Shown: positions 44,531 through 56,764 of the stretch, piece by piece | How the letters are laid out: each line of letters starts with the position of its first letter | Numbering within the stretch: the first letter of the stretch is position 1 | Origin: Agelas oroides | Taxonomy: Eukaryota; Porifera; Demospongiae; Agelasida; Agelasidae | Direction of reading: 5' to 3' | DNA length: 64,000 bases | Assembly: GCA_949130485.1 (NCBI GenBank) | Contig: OX422196.1 | Location: 4,322,889 to 4,386,888, forward strand | Notes under the pieces: model-generated | What the model was told of the DNA's origin: nothing | What the model saw: the letters and a program-made list of their open reading frames with translations, nothing else | Databases searched by the model: none | Position numbers and translations under genes: made by a program

Positions 44531-45124
44531 AGAGAGAAGGTAGAGAGGACTTAATTGAGTGTAGGTGGATCATCGATATGCCCATGTACGTAGTTACGAA
44601 ATCGACAGTGCACATAGCTGTGTTTAGTAGGAGCTCGTTCTGGCAGGTTTTTTTCGAACAATAAGCGCAGAGAAGGCTTGAGCAAAGCCTGGGAAAGGGC
44701 CACCTTGCCATTTAATAGTGGCTTGAAAGCCACTTTCCCCTTTCTTTTAATTTTTGGTTCACACTCAGGGTCAAGGTATATAGACAGACAAACAGTTGTG
44801 GGAATCAGACTAGACCTAGCCATGTATGTGCAGAATGAAGCCATTTACACTGCAGCACTGTAAAATGATGCAGTATAACAATGTCCCAATTGTGTGTCAA
44901 AGCATCAAGTCTGGATTCCCAACAGTCATTCTTCAACTATCTGTCCACTGAAAAAATTACATGACGTCTTGCTTGACACTAGAATCTCATGAAGGACCTT
45001 ATTATAGGAAAATTGATACCAAATTAAGAGAAATCTGATTGGTGGTTATAAGTCACATGAATGAAATTAATTTATTCCTACTGGATTTTTGAACTTTTCT
45101 ATGCCCTCTTTCTTCATTATTCAG
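44531..45124 (+). other. MTR intron without recognisable genes
   Basis: Overlapping small open frames on the two strands (44496-44863) share no family feature. Nothing else is seen. Confidence 0.5.
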
Positions 45125-45225
45125 TCCCGCTACCTGGGCACTATTGTCCTGGCAACAGTGAAGGGAGATGTCCATGACATTGGGAAAAACATTGTGGGTG
45201 TCGTCCTTGGCTGCAACAATTACAA
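45125..45225 (+). CDS. MTR: MTR exon: cobalamin-binding motif
   Basis: Acceptor cattattcag ends at 45124; donor gttagt at 45226. It encodes [20 protein letters not shown] followed by [13 protein letters not shown]. The Asp-x-His-x-x-Gly motif holds the His that coordinates cobalt. It ends in phase 2, and the codon is completed by the exon at 49171. Confidence 0.97.
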
Positions 45226-46453
45226 GTTAGTATTGTGTGTCGTTAATTTATGTAGCCACCTGAATAGCTTCTGCTTGTGTATAGAGAGTGTATTGGGTAC
45301 CAATGTACACTGGTAGTCAGTCGGGGTGGCAGTAAACCATGGTCTGCAGCAGAATTTTCTCTGGTACCAGAAGTACACACTTTTGAATGTATCATCAGAT
45401 AGGTTTTCATGTGTCCACACTGAGCAGGTTTTGTACCACTGTGAGATATGAGAGGTGACAGTTGCCTCGTGACTGTAGCTGTCAAAGCACTATTTCACTT
45501 TGCTTGTCTTGTACATGTGATAGTCCTGGGTAGAAGTTGAACATTATTCAATTGTGTATTCCGATCATGTTACCGCATTCAAAGTGTTGTAGTGCAGAAC
45601 ATTCAGTGACTCATTGCACACAGCTGCTTTGAGGAGAAACGGGACTGTCCACTGGTTTAGTAATAACCGAACAATGTAATTTTGCTAAGTATGTGGTCCA
45701 ATAATTGCCACTTAGCCCACACGAAGGCCACTTATGTAGCCCACTTGTGTAGCCTGTCAAATACAACTCACCATTTACCATGGAACTAAATTCAATCTTA
45801 ACTAGACTTGGGGTAGGCCCTAAGTAGTAATGAGTCTAGACCACACCTTTTGACTAACATCATCACTTTGGAAATACAGGAAGAGGGCAATACTAGTTTG
45901 CGGATGATCATGAGTTTAGCCAAGGTGGTCGGACATGAAGCTTTTACCCAAACACAGAGAGCAAACAGCCTCCAGTTTTAACTTGCGGTACATAGGAGTT
46001 CTACCTTCAAACAACTTGGAAACTGGCTATAAGAGCTGTACATATCCGAGCTAGTCAGCTACAATGTATTAGCAAGCAGAGAATGGCTTCAAACAAGTAG
46101 AAATAGCTTACTTGGCAGTGATAAGCCACTTAGATAAACTAGTCCAGACTACACAAATCAAGCCACTGGCACTGCCCAGGGCTTACTAGCACACTTGTCA
46201 AACTGACTGACAATTTTCGTATTGCTAAACTGTAACGTGTAAATTATTTCTGCATGCAATGAGTTAAGGGCATATGAGCCCCATGTTTAGTGGAAGTTCT
46301 GTGCTACAGCACTCCAAACACAGTACGCAAGTACATGATGGAGTAATGTTCAATTTGAGACTACCACATAAAGTACTGAACTTATTGTAGCAAAGTGGTG
46401 TGTGATCTAACTGACTGGTAGAACTAATCTCTTATCTATTGCATTTCTTAGGA
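45226..46453 (+). other. MTR intron without recognisable genes
   Basis: No coding signal or clear repeat. Confidence 0.5.
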
Positions 46454-46895
46454 TGTTGTGGTGTTATTAGAGGTAATGTGCAGTGCTGGTGCTCCTTGCT
46501 GACATGTACTTATTTGGTTATTTTCTGTACCATTCCTAATTTAGTCAGTCCTGTATAGGTCAATTTCCTACCTCATTTCTTTTGTAAAGTTCATTGCTTC
46601 ACTTACACCTCTTTCACCTAGTTCATATTTTGATCTCTGTCAATCCAAATAGGTATACAATTTCCTGTACATTCAGCACTTCAGTTAGGATATTATCTCA
46701 TTCTGATTGAGTTCTGTATCACTCTTAGCTTTAAATCATTTTTAGTTTTTGAGTATATAAGGAGCACCAGAAATCTGTAGTTCAGTTCGATCTTGTGAAT
46801 TAGAATAACCTTTAAGTTGTTGTTGGTCTACCGGCTACCCATCGCTCGGGTGGCAGATTGGCGAACCTGTGCCTTGTCGCTCCGACTACGTTACA
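46454..46895 (+). repeat. Possible solo LTR
   Basis: A 442-base segment begins TGTTGTGGTGTTATTAGAGG, has a TATA box (tatataaggagc at 46754) with a G/C-richer transcribed part after it, and ends CTACGTTACA, so it has TG...CA ends. The layout suits an LTR promoter. No second copy or clear target duplication was found, so this is tentative. Confidence 0.35.
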
Positions 46896-49170
46896 CTTAT
46901 GTTCAATTCTAGCTGAGGGAAAATGCTCCCAATTGATGGGTTTTATGACTCATTTACGTATGTCTTGCATATGCAGGATCAAACACTTAATAAATAGTTT
47001 TAAAAATCAAAAAAGCACGTGTACAGTCTACACGTAGACCTCGAAATTTATTCCACCCGCGTAACCGCATGACGTCATCAAATCAGGTATGAATAAGTAA
47101 TGAGCTCATCGCACGGTGAACTTTCAAACACTGTATCTCCCAGTTAACAAGACGATACGTACGCGGCGTGTTGAGAGATCTGTCTACTGTAAGTTCATGG
47201 CGCTGTTATTTCTGCTGGCTGCTTCGTATGGTGGTAGAGGTAGTGCTTGCTCGCAAGATTCAGGTTCAGATATGGGCCATCTTTGGTTTGTGGTACAAAT
47301 AGGGGCAAAGTGGAGCTACAAGACGATCGTCACAGTGTGAGTACATTACAATCAGCAGTGTAACATACTCGAGCTAGAATAAAAAAGCTCAGATTCCACG
47401 GGAAATATGAAGCGTACAATTTTGGAAAAAAATGGCCTCGCAGGAACAAACGTACAAACGGTAGAAAACATGCTATGAACACACAGGCAACGCTGCCTAG
47501 CTCTCCTGGCCATTTAATATAGCTTACAAAAAGTCCGATTTTCATACCTATTATACTCTCCGAGATACAAGCACTTTTGCGAGTGCCCCTGGGACCATTT
47601 TCAGCGTTGAGCGTTTTTCAATTGTTGGTACAAATATGGGCAGTACGTCGAAAAACTCCGTGAATTTCTTTACACGTTTGTTATCACTTTGACTGTATGC
47701 TATTTGTATAACTAAGTGCTACTAGCAAGTTGTGGCTGAGCAAACTCGTAAAACTGTTCAGTAATGTGCTAAGATTTTCCCGGGAATTTTGCGGACTTGT
47801 TGCCGCAAAACTGAATTACAGCTGTATTGCAACCGGTGCGTAATCATAGTTTACACAAACTGTACTTTTAGTTGTCTGCTTGTAATTATTAATCTGATTT
47901 TGGAGGTAGAATAAACTGTATGTGAAGGCTGAGGTTTGCATGTGGACTGTGTAGGGGTGAGATTGTTAGAAAAAAAAGACAGTTGAAATTATTGTGAACC
48001 GTTGCTTCAGTTTGTCAATCATTCAATCCCTGGATGACTCACTGCTCGGAAGTTAACGGTCTCTGTAGTATTTCCTTCGAATTTGGTGGTCCGCATGACA
48101 TAGTCCCTTTGATTCAGGTAAATAGTCCATGGGTTAACCAAATTTCTTTTTATGTCAGTCACAAAAGTAGGTTTTTTCTTTGTCAGCACGTCTGAACCAC
48201 AACCCAAGACTCCATTGGGATACAGAGTCTTGGAGTAAAGAAGTGGCTTTCCCTGTTTAGCAAGCACCCTTTTCAAGCTTCTTGGTGAAGAGATGTAATG
48301 TTAGGTATTTTTTTGTTTGTTAAGTAGACAATAATTGGTTTTTAGTAGGCAGAATGAATATTGTATTCAGACATTGGATCAACTGCCTAGCTACATATCT
48401 TTTACACTCACGTACACTGTTTATTGACAGTGATGTTAGCACAAACAACAGACAGAATGCAACACCTTACGTATGTAGTGTCGGTGAGCCTCACCCATTA
48501 CTGTGGGAACTGACTGTGTGTACATGCTAAACTCGCAATTTAACACAAGTTTAACGGTTACCTAACTGTGTGCACTAGTCTCGTTTCCAGACTGACGATT
48601 GTGAGTTTCTGGTCTGGGAAACGTGCACATCCGTACAAAATTAGAAAATGGAATCCTACACAACAGAAAGCAGCTGCAGAATGCTGTGAATAACTTTATT
48701 GACCAAGGTGAATTTGAAGTTATGAAGATACTTAGTGGTCGTAGAGCTGCACACTGTGATTAGCATCGGCTTCATGATAAAATGATGGTAATTACTTGAA
48801 CCACTTTCTAGTTATCATTGTTGAACAAAGTGGTCTGACTTTTGCTACCACACACTTTTGCATTTTGTTGTCTTCCTAAGGCTTTTGAGCTACTCTGTGA
48901 ATCTTGCTGATTATAAAAACACACTCAAAGAGGAAGTATGGATGCTTAAATAATCTTTTAGCGTATTTGTAGTCAAGTGGTATGGCATTTGTTGCATGTC
49001 TGCACCATCCCTGTATAGAAACTTTCTCTGATAGGCATCTGTGTACCTTTTTGGGTGACTTGCATCACTCTTAACTGCAGCAAGCCCGTGTGCATTATGA
49101 CCCACATGACACCATAACTGATATGATACCAATGTAGGGAGTATTGAATGTTTTTGATTTTATCTTTCAG
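46896..49170 (+). other. MTR intron without assured genes
   Basis: A minus-strand 85-codon frame (48276-48019) is not recognised. A hairpin-like pair gtctcgtttccagac/gtctgggaaacg lies at 48592-48632. Nothing else is seen. Confidence 0.45.
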
Positions 49171-49238
49171 GGTTGTTGATCTGGGAGTGATGACGCCTTG
49201 TGATAAAATCCTGAAAACTGCAGTTGAAGAAAATGCAG
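49171..49238 (+). CDS. MTR: MTR exon: B12 Rossmann domain
   Basis: Acceptor atctttcag ends at 49170; donor gttagc at 49239. It encodes VVDLGVMTPCDKILKTAVEE and NA, with one leading and one trailing base for the split codons. Confidence 0.96.
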
Positions 49239-49800
49239 GTTAGCTGCTCTTTCTGTATTTGATATTTGGCATTTGAACAAATAGCACACTTTAACCTCCA
49301 GAGTAGGCAATCTAAGAACATAATGCTGATACATGTTTTTAAAATACTTTGTTAGCCATTTTCACTACTGCACCACAAACCCAACTGTCGCCGAATCATT
49401 CCCAGAATGTCTAATAGTCAAAAGCTAGCTTCAACTTGGGTGTTTGACTGTGCCAGGGGTTCCCTTATCTGGTTTGGCCACTGTTTGGTTACTTACAGCC
49501 CACTTATGAGGACCATTTCAACTACTCCCTAAGTCCTACGTACCCACAGCAGTAGCATATCTGGCTTCCCACTTTACCCTACACTGGATGTAAATACCTG
49601 CCTCTGTCTTCATGCAAAAGATTTCTGTTTACACATTATCATGTTTCACAAAATCGAGGGAGAGTACACATAGGGATCATCCAGTGCAACAGCCAGAACA
49701 AAAATAAAAACAAAATGAAACAAAGAAACAAAGAGGTGTGGCACAACCTACATATAAAGCCTAGACACACACAAGAGTAAGCATGGCTGTAACCGAGGCC
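49239..49800 (+). other. MTR intron without recognisable genes
   Basis: Only an A-rich simple stretch (49695-49730) stands out. Confidence 0.5.
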
Positions 49801-49809
49801 AGTTGCTCC

Positions 49810-50700
49810 CTCAGGAGTCGGATGTAGACTTGGTATGCCTCACTGGTCCACCAACCCAAGGCTTTTATCAAGTTGTCTGGGATCCCTTCGCCGCTGCAGT
49901 CATGGCTGCGCCAATCCAAAATGAGTGTCCAGTGTATCCGTCCGCTTGGACTCTGGCGGATGAGAGGGCCTGGCGAAACTCCGACACAAATGTCACCCTC
50001 GTCAATGGAGACCCATCGCTAAACTGGAAACAGGGGGCCCTCTCCAGAGGGGTGGTGGAATAGGTAGGACAGCACTGCAGCTACCGGGCAGAGCTCATTG
50101 TGGGTGGTGGCCATGTAGACAAAGGTTCCGTGTTTGTATTGATCTGTCTTAGACATTTTTATCCGAATCTGCAGCAGTGAGGAGGCAGTGTGGCAGTCAA
50201 CTGCCACGTCCTTGATGGCAAGGTGGCTGGACGAATCAAACTTTCCATTAGGAACTCTGAATTCGGCTGTCCGGAGGAAACCATAGAATTGTACGCAACA
50301 TGCTGTGCACATCATGGCCTTGTTTAGCCGACAGGAAGACTTTCCGCAAGCGATGCAACACAAGATGGGTCACCGGTAGCTTGACCTTTGGTGGGTGGGC
50401 CTTGACCCGCTGGATGCAGTTCATTACTAGGTTGAGCCAAAGTGAACCCGGAAGGGGATCAGGAAGCCCATTTGTGATGTGTAAGTTTCGGTCGACCTCC
50501 ATGGTCTCAGTGCTACCTCTCTGAGGTTGAGCATCTGGAACATTGCACTCGTCGTCACCACAACACGGGGACTCTTGCCAGCTGTCCACCGGATTTGGGA
50601 AGCTGGGAGGCTGGCATGGAGGTATGAAATGATGGTACCAATCAGAGTTTTTTTTCCAGATGTGCCGTACTACTACGTGTAACAGTTTGATGATATGCAT
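49810..50700 (-). pseudogene. DIRS-like tyrosine recombinase 2, inactive-site change
   Basis: The minus strand reads CCVQFYGFLRTAEFRVPN, IRIKMSKTDQYKHGTFVYMA, then in another frame SPLTRVTFVSEFRQALSSAR and GHSFWIGAAMTAAAKG, and after one more shift IPDNLIKALGWWTSEAYQVY. The first catalytic Arg is present (FLRTAEF), as is the Tyr, but the His-x-x-Arg Arg is Trp (HSFW), explained by CGG to TGG. A stop also follows FPV near 50019. Confidence 0.83.
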
Positions 50701-50892
50701 TCGACGATGACAGGGTTGGCTGTTGCTGTAACACTATAGATTTACTTGGGTCTTACTCCTATGGCATGAATCACGTTGAGAGGTGCATGGATTAAGGTAT
50801 TTGTACTCAATAATGCCCCCTCTTCCCTTCATGGGAAAAGGACGTCCTGCTCTTCTGGGAGTGCATCGATATCCAGGGTGGTTTGCTCCACA

Positions 50893-52296
50893 TCACTCAC
50901 ACAAGTGACGAAATCTGCATTGGGCTCCTCTCCGGCAGCGACCGGTCTGGTAGTTGAAGCAGTCCAACTTTGACTCTTCACTGTGACGTCTTGTGTCGCT
51001 TGGCTGCTGGTTCCTTCCCTTTTGACTCTGCTGTGGGCTCCTGTATGCAGTCTCCTGACTCATGGTCCAGGCTATGACAGTGCCTACACTCCTCTCTTGG
51101 CTCTGCTTTTGCAAACATGATTGCCCACAGGGAGGTGTCCACCACCTCTAAGTGGCGACGCTTGGCTGCTGCTACCTGCATCCGGAACCGGGTGTCATAA
51201 TCTTGCCATGGTGTTCCTTTAAACTGCCAGCTTGCCTGGATGATCTGGGCCATGTACGCTGCCAAGTCTGGTACTCTTTCGAGATGCTTCACTGCCATCA
51301 CCCCCATGTACACTGAGAATCCCAGTGACCACGTTGCTATTGACTGAATTGGCCACTTTGTCGCCTTTCTCTTATCATCTTTCTTCGTCTCCCCTTCTGG
51401 GGGTTCCGTGAGCCTCTCAGGAAGCAGCTCTGACATTGCGACCTATTCGCCCTTCCATATCCGCTCCGCTACCTTCGGTAGTATTGGGGGTGTGGATGAT
51501 GCCAATACCACTGGAGATGTTTGTTTGGGAAGTTCAGCTATGGCCGGGATTGGGGTGGCCATTGATCTTGAGGGAACTAATGTCCCGCTGTTCTCTGCCG
51601 TGCTGATTGCAAGCAGGTTGTGGATGTGCTGGTTATCAAGGGAATGGACCTCAGAATAGCGGCTGGAGGAATCTGTGGTTGAGGGGTGGCACTCTCTGGG
51701 GGACCCCCTGCCAGTGTGTTGCTGGGTGGTCCTAGGGAAGGTGATAGTTGGATGTGCTCACATAACTTTCCCCGTGGGGCTGCCACCCTACCCCTTCCAT
51801 ACTAATTCAGTGTTCACCATAAACTGCTTGTGCCCTCCTTCCCCACCAGGGATATGACACAGATTCATGCACACACCGTACTGACCCTCAACCCTTTGTG
51901 TCCCTACACCACACGCCATATCCCTTTGGTTACTTTTATCCCATGCCTGATCCCACCCTCACCTGTCGGCGGGCTAGAAGACGATGAGGGAAGAGACGCC
52001 TGCACCGCCGACACCAACTACTGCTGTTGACGTAGGAAAGAGGTGAAATGTTGGTCAAGGGCTCGCTCCATGATGCTCACTGTCGACTGAGCAACGGCTG
52101 TGACCAGAGCCGGCAGAGGGAGGAGAGAGTCTAGGCTGCTGAGTTGGTCGGGAGATTGGCGGGGCCGGTCGTCGTCGGCGTCGAGCCTGTCCCTCCCTGT
52201 TAGGGGCATTGTTAGGGGTGCTGCGGGGAGTTGCCATCTGCACATGTTTACTTGGAACTGTGACTCTCGACTAGTCGTTATGAGCTGTTTTGGCAC
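50893..52296 (-). pseudogene. DIRS-like Gag 2, frameshifted
   Basis: From 52296 downward is a Pro/Arg-rich N-terminus, then at 51436 the conserved Gag region (WSLGFSVYMGVMAVKHLERV, WQFKGTPWQDYDTRFRMQVA) and at 51000 a CCCH finger (CFNYQTGRCRRGAQCRFRH). The reverse transcriptase and RNase H expected next are absent: the recombinase relic begins within about 190 bases. This copy therefore has a large internal deletion. Confidence 0.8.
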
Positions 52297-53320
52297 CTCA
52301 CTACTTCACTGCTCCGCCCCTGCACGTGCCATCTCCCCTCATGTGTTAACATCATTTAACTTGGGTTAAATTCCCAATAGCAAACCAAGTTAGCTTCGCT
52401 TCTCTCTACATGTAATACCTATGCTTATTATTAGGAGCTGGATTGTGTACCTAACTCCGATCCCCTGTTCCACTTTTGGCCTAATTTAGCTAGGCTTCGA
52501 CATTATGTGTACCTCGTGAGTTAGCTTAATGACTCATTTATGCCAGAACAAGCTGATTTGTTTGCCTGCATCCAAGCCACCTGCATTCAAGTCACTGTTA
52601 GAATAGCCCATCTTCTGCCACTGACTCTTAGGTCACACCAGCTTTCCTCGCACAGACACACTGCTGCACTAATACATACTATATAGCTACTCAGAATAAT
52701 TGCTTACCTCCAAACTAAATATATAGTACCTTTTTCTTTGATTCTTTCTCATACATCAGGATTGACAAGCATTGGTGTGTGTGTGTACATACTACTGTGC
52801 ATGGGACCTGTCACATGCTCGGTGTACACCTAAGCTCCATGTGCAGTTTTAATACCCAGCTAGTGTATATCACAACAGATGTGAAAACCACATTTAGCAC
52901 TTAACCACTTGTTACTAGATAACAGCTAACATACTATACCAGCTCAGCAGTTGATTTTACCAGTTGGCACAACCTTTGTTGCTGCTTGCTCACCACCTGG
53001 AAGTGTGTGCCTCAGTGGATCTGCTTAATGGTCTGTTACGGGCAAGACGAAATGGACTGCCACCTACACCCAATATTTTGCGCTTGGGATGCATTTACCA
53101 CCTGCACCCCAGTCACCGTTTTCTTTCCACTTGGGGTGCGGTTATGCTCGAAAATATAACATAAAAAAGTGAAATGAAGCTTCAGAAGACTAAAGTGAAA
53201 CTCCAGAAACTTTTCATTTTATCCACAGAAACGTATTTGTGATTTTTAAGACACATATTATAGTCTTGCACCCACAAGCTGTGCACCTTGCATGTTCACC
53301 AGACTAGGGGTAAGCACTCT
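52297..53320 (+). other. MTR intron without recognisable genes
   Basis: No coding or repeat signal on either strand. Confidence 0.5.
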
Positions 53321-53321
53321 T

Positions 53322-53634
53322 TCATATGTTTTCAGATTCACCCATGAGTACTCACATTTACAAGCACACATGTTTTCAGATTCACCCATGAGTACTCACA
53401 TTTGCAAGCACACATGTTTTCAGATTCACCCATGAGTACTCACATTTGCAAGCACACGTTTTCAGATTCACCCATGAGTACTCACATTTGCAAGCACACA
53501 TGTTTTCAGATTCACCCATGAGTACTCACATTTGCAAGCACACATGTTTTCAGATTCACCCATGAGTACTCACATTTACAAGCACACATGTTTTCAGATT
53601 CACCCATGAGTACTCACATTTGCAAGCACACATG
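53322..53634 (+). repeat. 44-bp tandem repeat, about 7 copies
   Basis: Unit contains catgttttcagattcaccca and tgagtactcacatttgcaag; copies are nearly identical. Confidence 0.93.
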
Positions 53635-53750
53635 CATGAAAAGTGTGCACCACATTCACAAAGGGCTCAAAATGTGGTGTGGAGAGTGTTTGGCCCTTCA
53701 TCAGATTCCAGCTGGCATATTACATGCTTGGAACCACTACTGTGTTCTAG

Positions 53751-54738
53751 CTCAAGGGACTTAAGGCCTGGGTCCGTTTTTCTCGCGCGCACACCAAGAT
53801 TGCGTACGCACGCCGCATGTGGTTTTGTGGTTTCCGTAATAATCACATGACTTAGAATACTAGTTTTGGCCGTGTTTTAGCCGTTGTTTCCTATTTCTGC
53901 TTAGTTGCTCCTTTGCACAAGTTTGCAGCGACTGGTTAAGCTATACTGACAGCGAAATTGTCGAATCCTATGTTAGGTGACTGTGGTATAAACAGAAAGA
54001 TGACCAATACCGAACAAATGTTGCTGACTTCTGGAAACCACCTTAGTCTATCCGTAGTAATTTTGCTGACACCTCGAGATGGTTTATTCAGTGCTCTTAG
54101 AATGGTAAACAGACTAGCTAGGTACCCATGTAGTAGTTGTAAGCTACTTTGAAGCAAAAGCTGCATAAGGCACGTGATCAAATGGCCACATGCGCGTGAC
54201 AATGGCGTGCTGGGTAAATGGCCGCACGAAGGGGTGATGTAGCGAGTTGTGTAAAGGCGGAGCACAAAACGCCACCGTATGCAAGTTCCATTCTTGTAGC
54301 ACTATAGAGGTTGGGAAAGATGTACTATTCTGTCAGGTGACTTTTGAAAATAATATCTACAAGCTGATTAACTATGGCTTCCACACCTGCAGAAATTGCC
54401 GGTTTATATAGTTATGAAGGTCGTATGTCGTATTGAGAAGCCACCCGATGGAATGTCAGCATACATCACGTAAAACACATACATACTGTTCAGATAGCTT
54501 AAGACCATCGCTAAGACCTCCGCCTTGAACTTCCAAGTGTACTTAGGGAAGCTAGGAAGAACACGCCCCCTCCTGTATAGGAGCAGGGGGTGTGGCCTAA
54601 GTGTGGTCAAGGGACAAGTAGATGGGTGGGGCTGACATAAAGTAAATTCTCTGTACTTTTTTTTACCTGTGTCTTCATGTCCAACAACAAGCATGGATCA
54701 GGTCAAAAGTACTGGACCCAGGCCTTAAGTCCCCTGAG
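53751..54738. mobile_element. ~1-kb TIR element (GGGACTTAAGGCCTGGGTCC ends)
   Basis: CTCAAGGGACTTAAGGCCTG at 53751 and its inverted counterpart CAGGCCTTAAGTCCCCTGAG, ending at 54738, match over about 25 bases with one change. A TTAA lies within both ends, so a TTAA-duplicating element is one alternative. The interior has no recognisable gene. Confidence 0.72.
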
Positions 54739-55273
54739 AGGGTTGTGGTTACACTTGAAAAAAATATCCTTATTATTTAGGTCTAACTGTAACTGAGATT
54801 AACATCAAAAAAGTACAGAAACAGGAAAATAAGAAATGTAAAAAGATGCAGGGATGTCACGCCAAAAAGTATGCAGGGGAGATATAAAATTGAAGTAAAT
54901 AGTTATAGCCCTATCCACACATCATCTTACACTGCAGGTACTCTAGTGTGAAAAAGATGCAGGGATGGGGCTTTGTATATTTACCTTCACTTTTATTTTC
55001 TTTTGCATGTATTGCACGTCCACACCTTCCTTATATAGAGAGTGTACCGACTCGCTGATAGGGCTACACCTTCAGAAACTTTTTACTATATATACAAGAC
55101 CTTCCAAGTCTTCAGGAAAAGCCTTTTACTCATTTGGAAAAGCCATCTGTGTCTGGAAAAGAAACCATACCATTGGCAGTAAGGCTGTTCTACTAACACA
55201 CAAAATTTCCCAAGCATGACATCATTCGTTCACCATATGGTAACACTAAAGAACTTCATTTTGTGGCACCTAC
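54739..55273 (+). other. MTR intron without recognisable genes
   Basis: A stretch at 55000-55065 (ttgcacgtccacaccttcct) resembles 31040-31100. No gene. Confidence 0.5.
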
Positions 55274-55277
55274 TTAA

Positions 55278-55511
55278 CCACTGTAGGCTATTTACTAGAA
55301 GCCTATTATAGGCTATGGATATCTTCTTTGGTCTGTATTTCCACTTCTGGCTTGGAGCTAGCACTACAGCCACCCAGGCAGCTGCCATGTCTTGAAGATG
55401 CCCACCCACCTCCCTCTATCTTTTGCTAGCACAAAACCTATCTTCAAAACGGATTGCGACTGATAACATGCAGCCAAAATCAGACAACGCCTAAAGGCGT
55501 TATATCAGTGG
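55278..55511. mobile_element. Possible small TTAA-flanked element
   Basis: TTAACCACTG on the left and CAGTGGTTAA on the right bracket 234 bases. The inner right side (acgcctaaaggcgttatatc) resembles the right end of the element at 56991-57565. The terminal match is short, so this is tentative. Confidence 0.4.
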
Positions 55512-56039
55512 TTAAAGTGTTTTAAGTCACTGCACACGTAAAACTTTATACATCACTGTTCAGAAATTGTTCCTTTGTTAGCATTCTCGTTTCTGAGGTT
55601 CAAAGTGACAAGTGTGCTAACTAGCTCTGGACAGTGCTAGCTAGCAGTGTGATTTGTGTAGGTAACGAGCTGATAAGACAGCTGATCCCTATCAAGTAAG
55701 CTTTTTTTTGCTAGCTATTTCTCATAGCATATACTAGCAATTTTAAACAGTGTGGATTTCCCAATTTATGCAGAACTGCAATAATGTATTTGTAAATGCC
55801 AGCACATGCTTAAAGTTCACGTATCCAAGTTGTTGACCATATCAAAACGGTGAACAAGTATCATTGGGCTTCAAAGCTTCACATAGTAAGTGCACATACC
55901 ACTTTGTGGATCACTAAAGTGTCCCTCAGTCATCAAAATACCCCCACTTGCTGAAAGGAGGAAACTACTCAAAAAGTGTCATCTTTATAAACTTGTTCAT
56001 GAGTTCGTTGACTTTCCTAATGCACCATTACATGTACAC

Positions 56040-56178
56040 TGATTACTTCACAAGATACACACATCCTTTCACACTCATACCGCCACAGACTCGCACAAAC
56101 TCTTTCTTTTTCTCACGTGCTGTAGTAATCTGGAACACTTTACCATACTCCATTACTTTATCTCTTAATATTAATTAG
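56040..56178 (+). pseudogene. LINE reverse-transcriptase C-terminal tail
   Basis: Reads YTHPFTLIPPQTRTNSFFFS and RAVVIWNTLPYSI, the signature near the end of LINE-type ORF2 (Thr-Arg, then Ser-Phe-Phe-x-Arg, Trp-Asn-x-Leu-Pro). Nothing upstream is recognisable, as expected for a 5'-truncated LINE copy. The clade is not determined. Confidence 0.65.
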
Positions 56179-56643
56179 TACATTTACCAAAAGGTTTGTT
56201 AACTATAACTTATACTTTGCTATTTAATGTATATATTGCAGAAGTTGCTTATAAAGTTTCATAGAAAAAAAGAGAAGGTTTCCTACCCGCGGGTAGTGAA
56301 CTACTCAGTGTATAGAAAGAGAGACAAAGCACCAGTGATGAGAACTAGGTAGCTACTCAAGATGTCAACTGTCAGCATGCAACAAAATGACTATAGACCT
56401 ATGTAAGAACGTAACTGCTACAGCAAGGGAACAAATTAGTCTTACCTCACTAATTTACTGATGTTGGGATAGAGCTGTATCACAGCTAGGAGAAAATATA
56501 CACTTTGCAGTGTGCACACAGATAGAATTTGTAATTTTGCAGGTGTGACTTCCTTTTCATTTCGTTTCACTGTTTGTTTTTTTATTGACTACAGCCCAAT
56601 TTTTACCCACAGACTTGCCATTTTACTCATTTGCTCTCCTCAG
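56179..56643 (+). other. MTR intron without recognisable genes
   Basis: AT-rich. It may contain the 3' tail of the LINE copy. Confidence 0.45.
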
Positions 56644-56764
56644 ATATAGTGGGCTTGTCAGGCCTGATCACACCTTCTCTTGATGAGATGATCCATGTAG
56701 CCAAAGAGATGGAGAGAGTTGGCATGAGTCTCCCCCTGCTCATTGGAGGTGCTACTACATCAAA
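56644..56764 (+). CDS. MTR: MTR exon: B12 Rossmann domain
   Basis: Acceptor tctcctcag ends at 56643; donor gtatgt at 56765. It encodes [20 protein letters not shown] and then [19 protein letters not shown] plus two bases of the next codon. It is the last exon found; the following exon is not within the remaining 7.2 kb. Confidence 0.97.

Larger units (their letters stand above)
1395..56764 (+). other. MTR: MTR gene body: cobalamin-dependent methionine synthase (13 of its exons)
   Basis: Methionine synthase transfers a methyl group from 5-methyltetrahydrofolate via cobalamin to homocysteine in the cytosol. Thirteen exons on the + strand reproduce the central part of the animal enzyme in order. 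The end of the linker and the pterin-binding domain come first ([71 protein letters not shown]). The cobalamin cap follows ([34 protein letters not shown]), and then the B12 Rossmann domain (GDVHDIGKN with the His ligand to cobalt, [20 protein letters not shown]). The exons join to 509 complete codons with matching phases and no stop or frameshift, unlike nearly all other coding sequence here. The homocysteine domain lies upstream of the window and the activation domain downstream. The gene spans more than 55 kb because of transposon-filled introns. Confidence 0.97.

Noticed and set aside
48019-48276. 85-codon minus-strand frame as a gene
   Set aside because: Reads smoothly but matches no family I recognise, and has no splice or neighbour support.
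53322-53634. Transposon ends within the 44-bp repeat
   Set aside because: Simple tandem array with no inverted ends or duplication at its borders.
1395-56764. MTR as a pseudogene because of the transposon load
   Set aside because: All 13 exons keep frame, phase, conserved residues and splice sites, in contrast to the decayed transposon genes around them.
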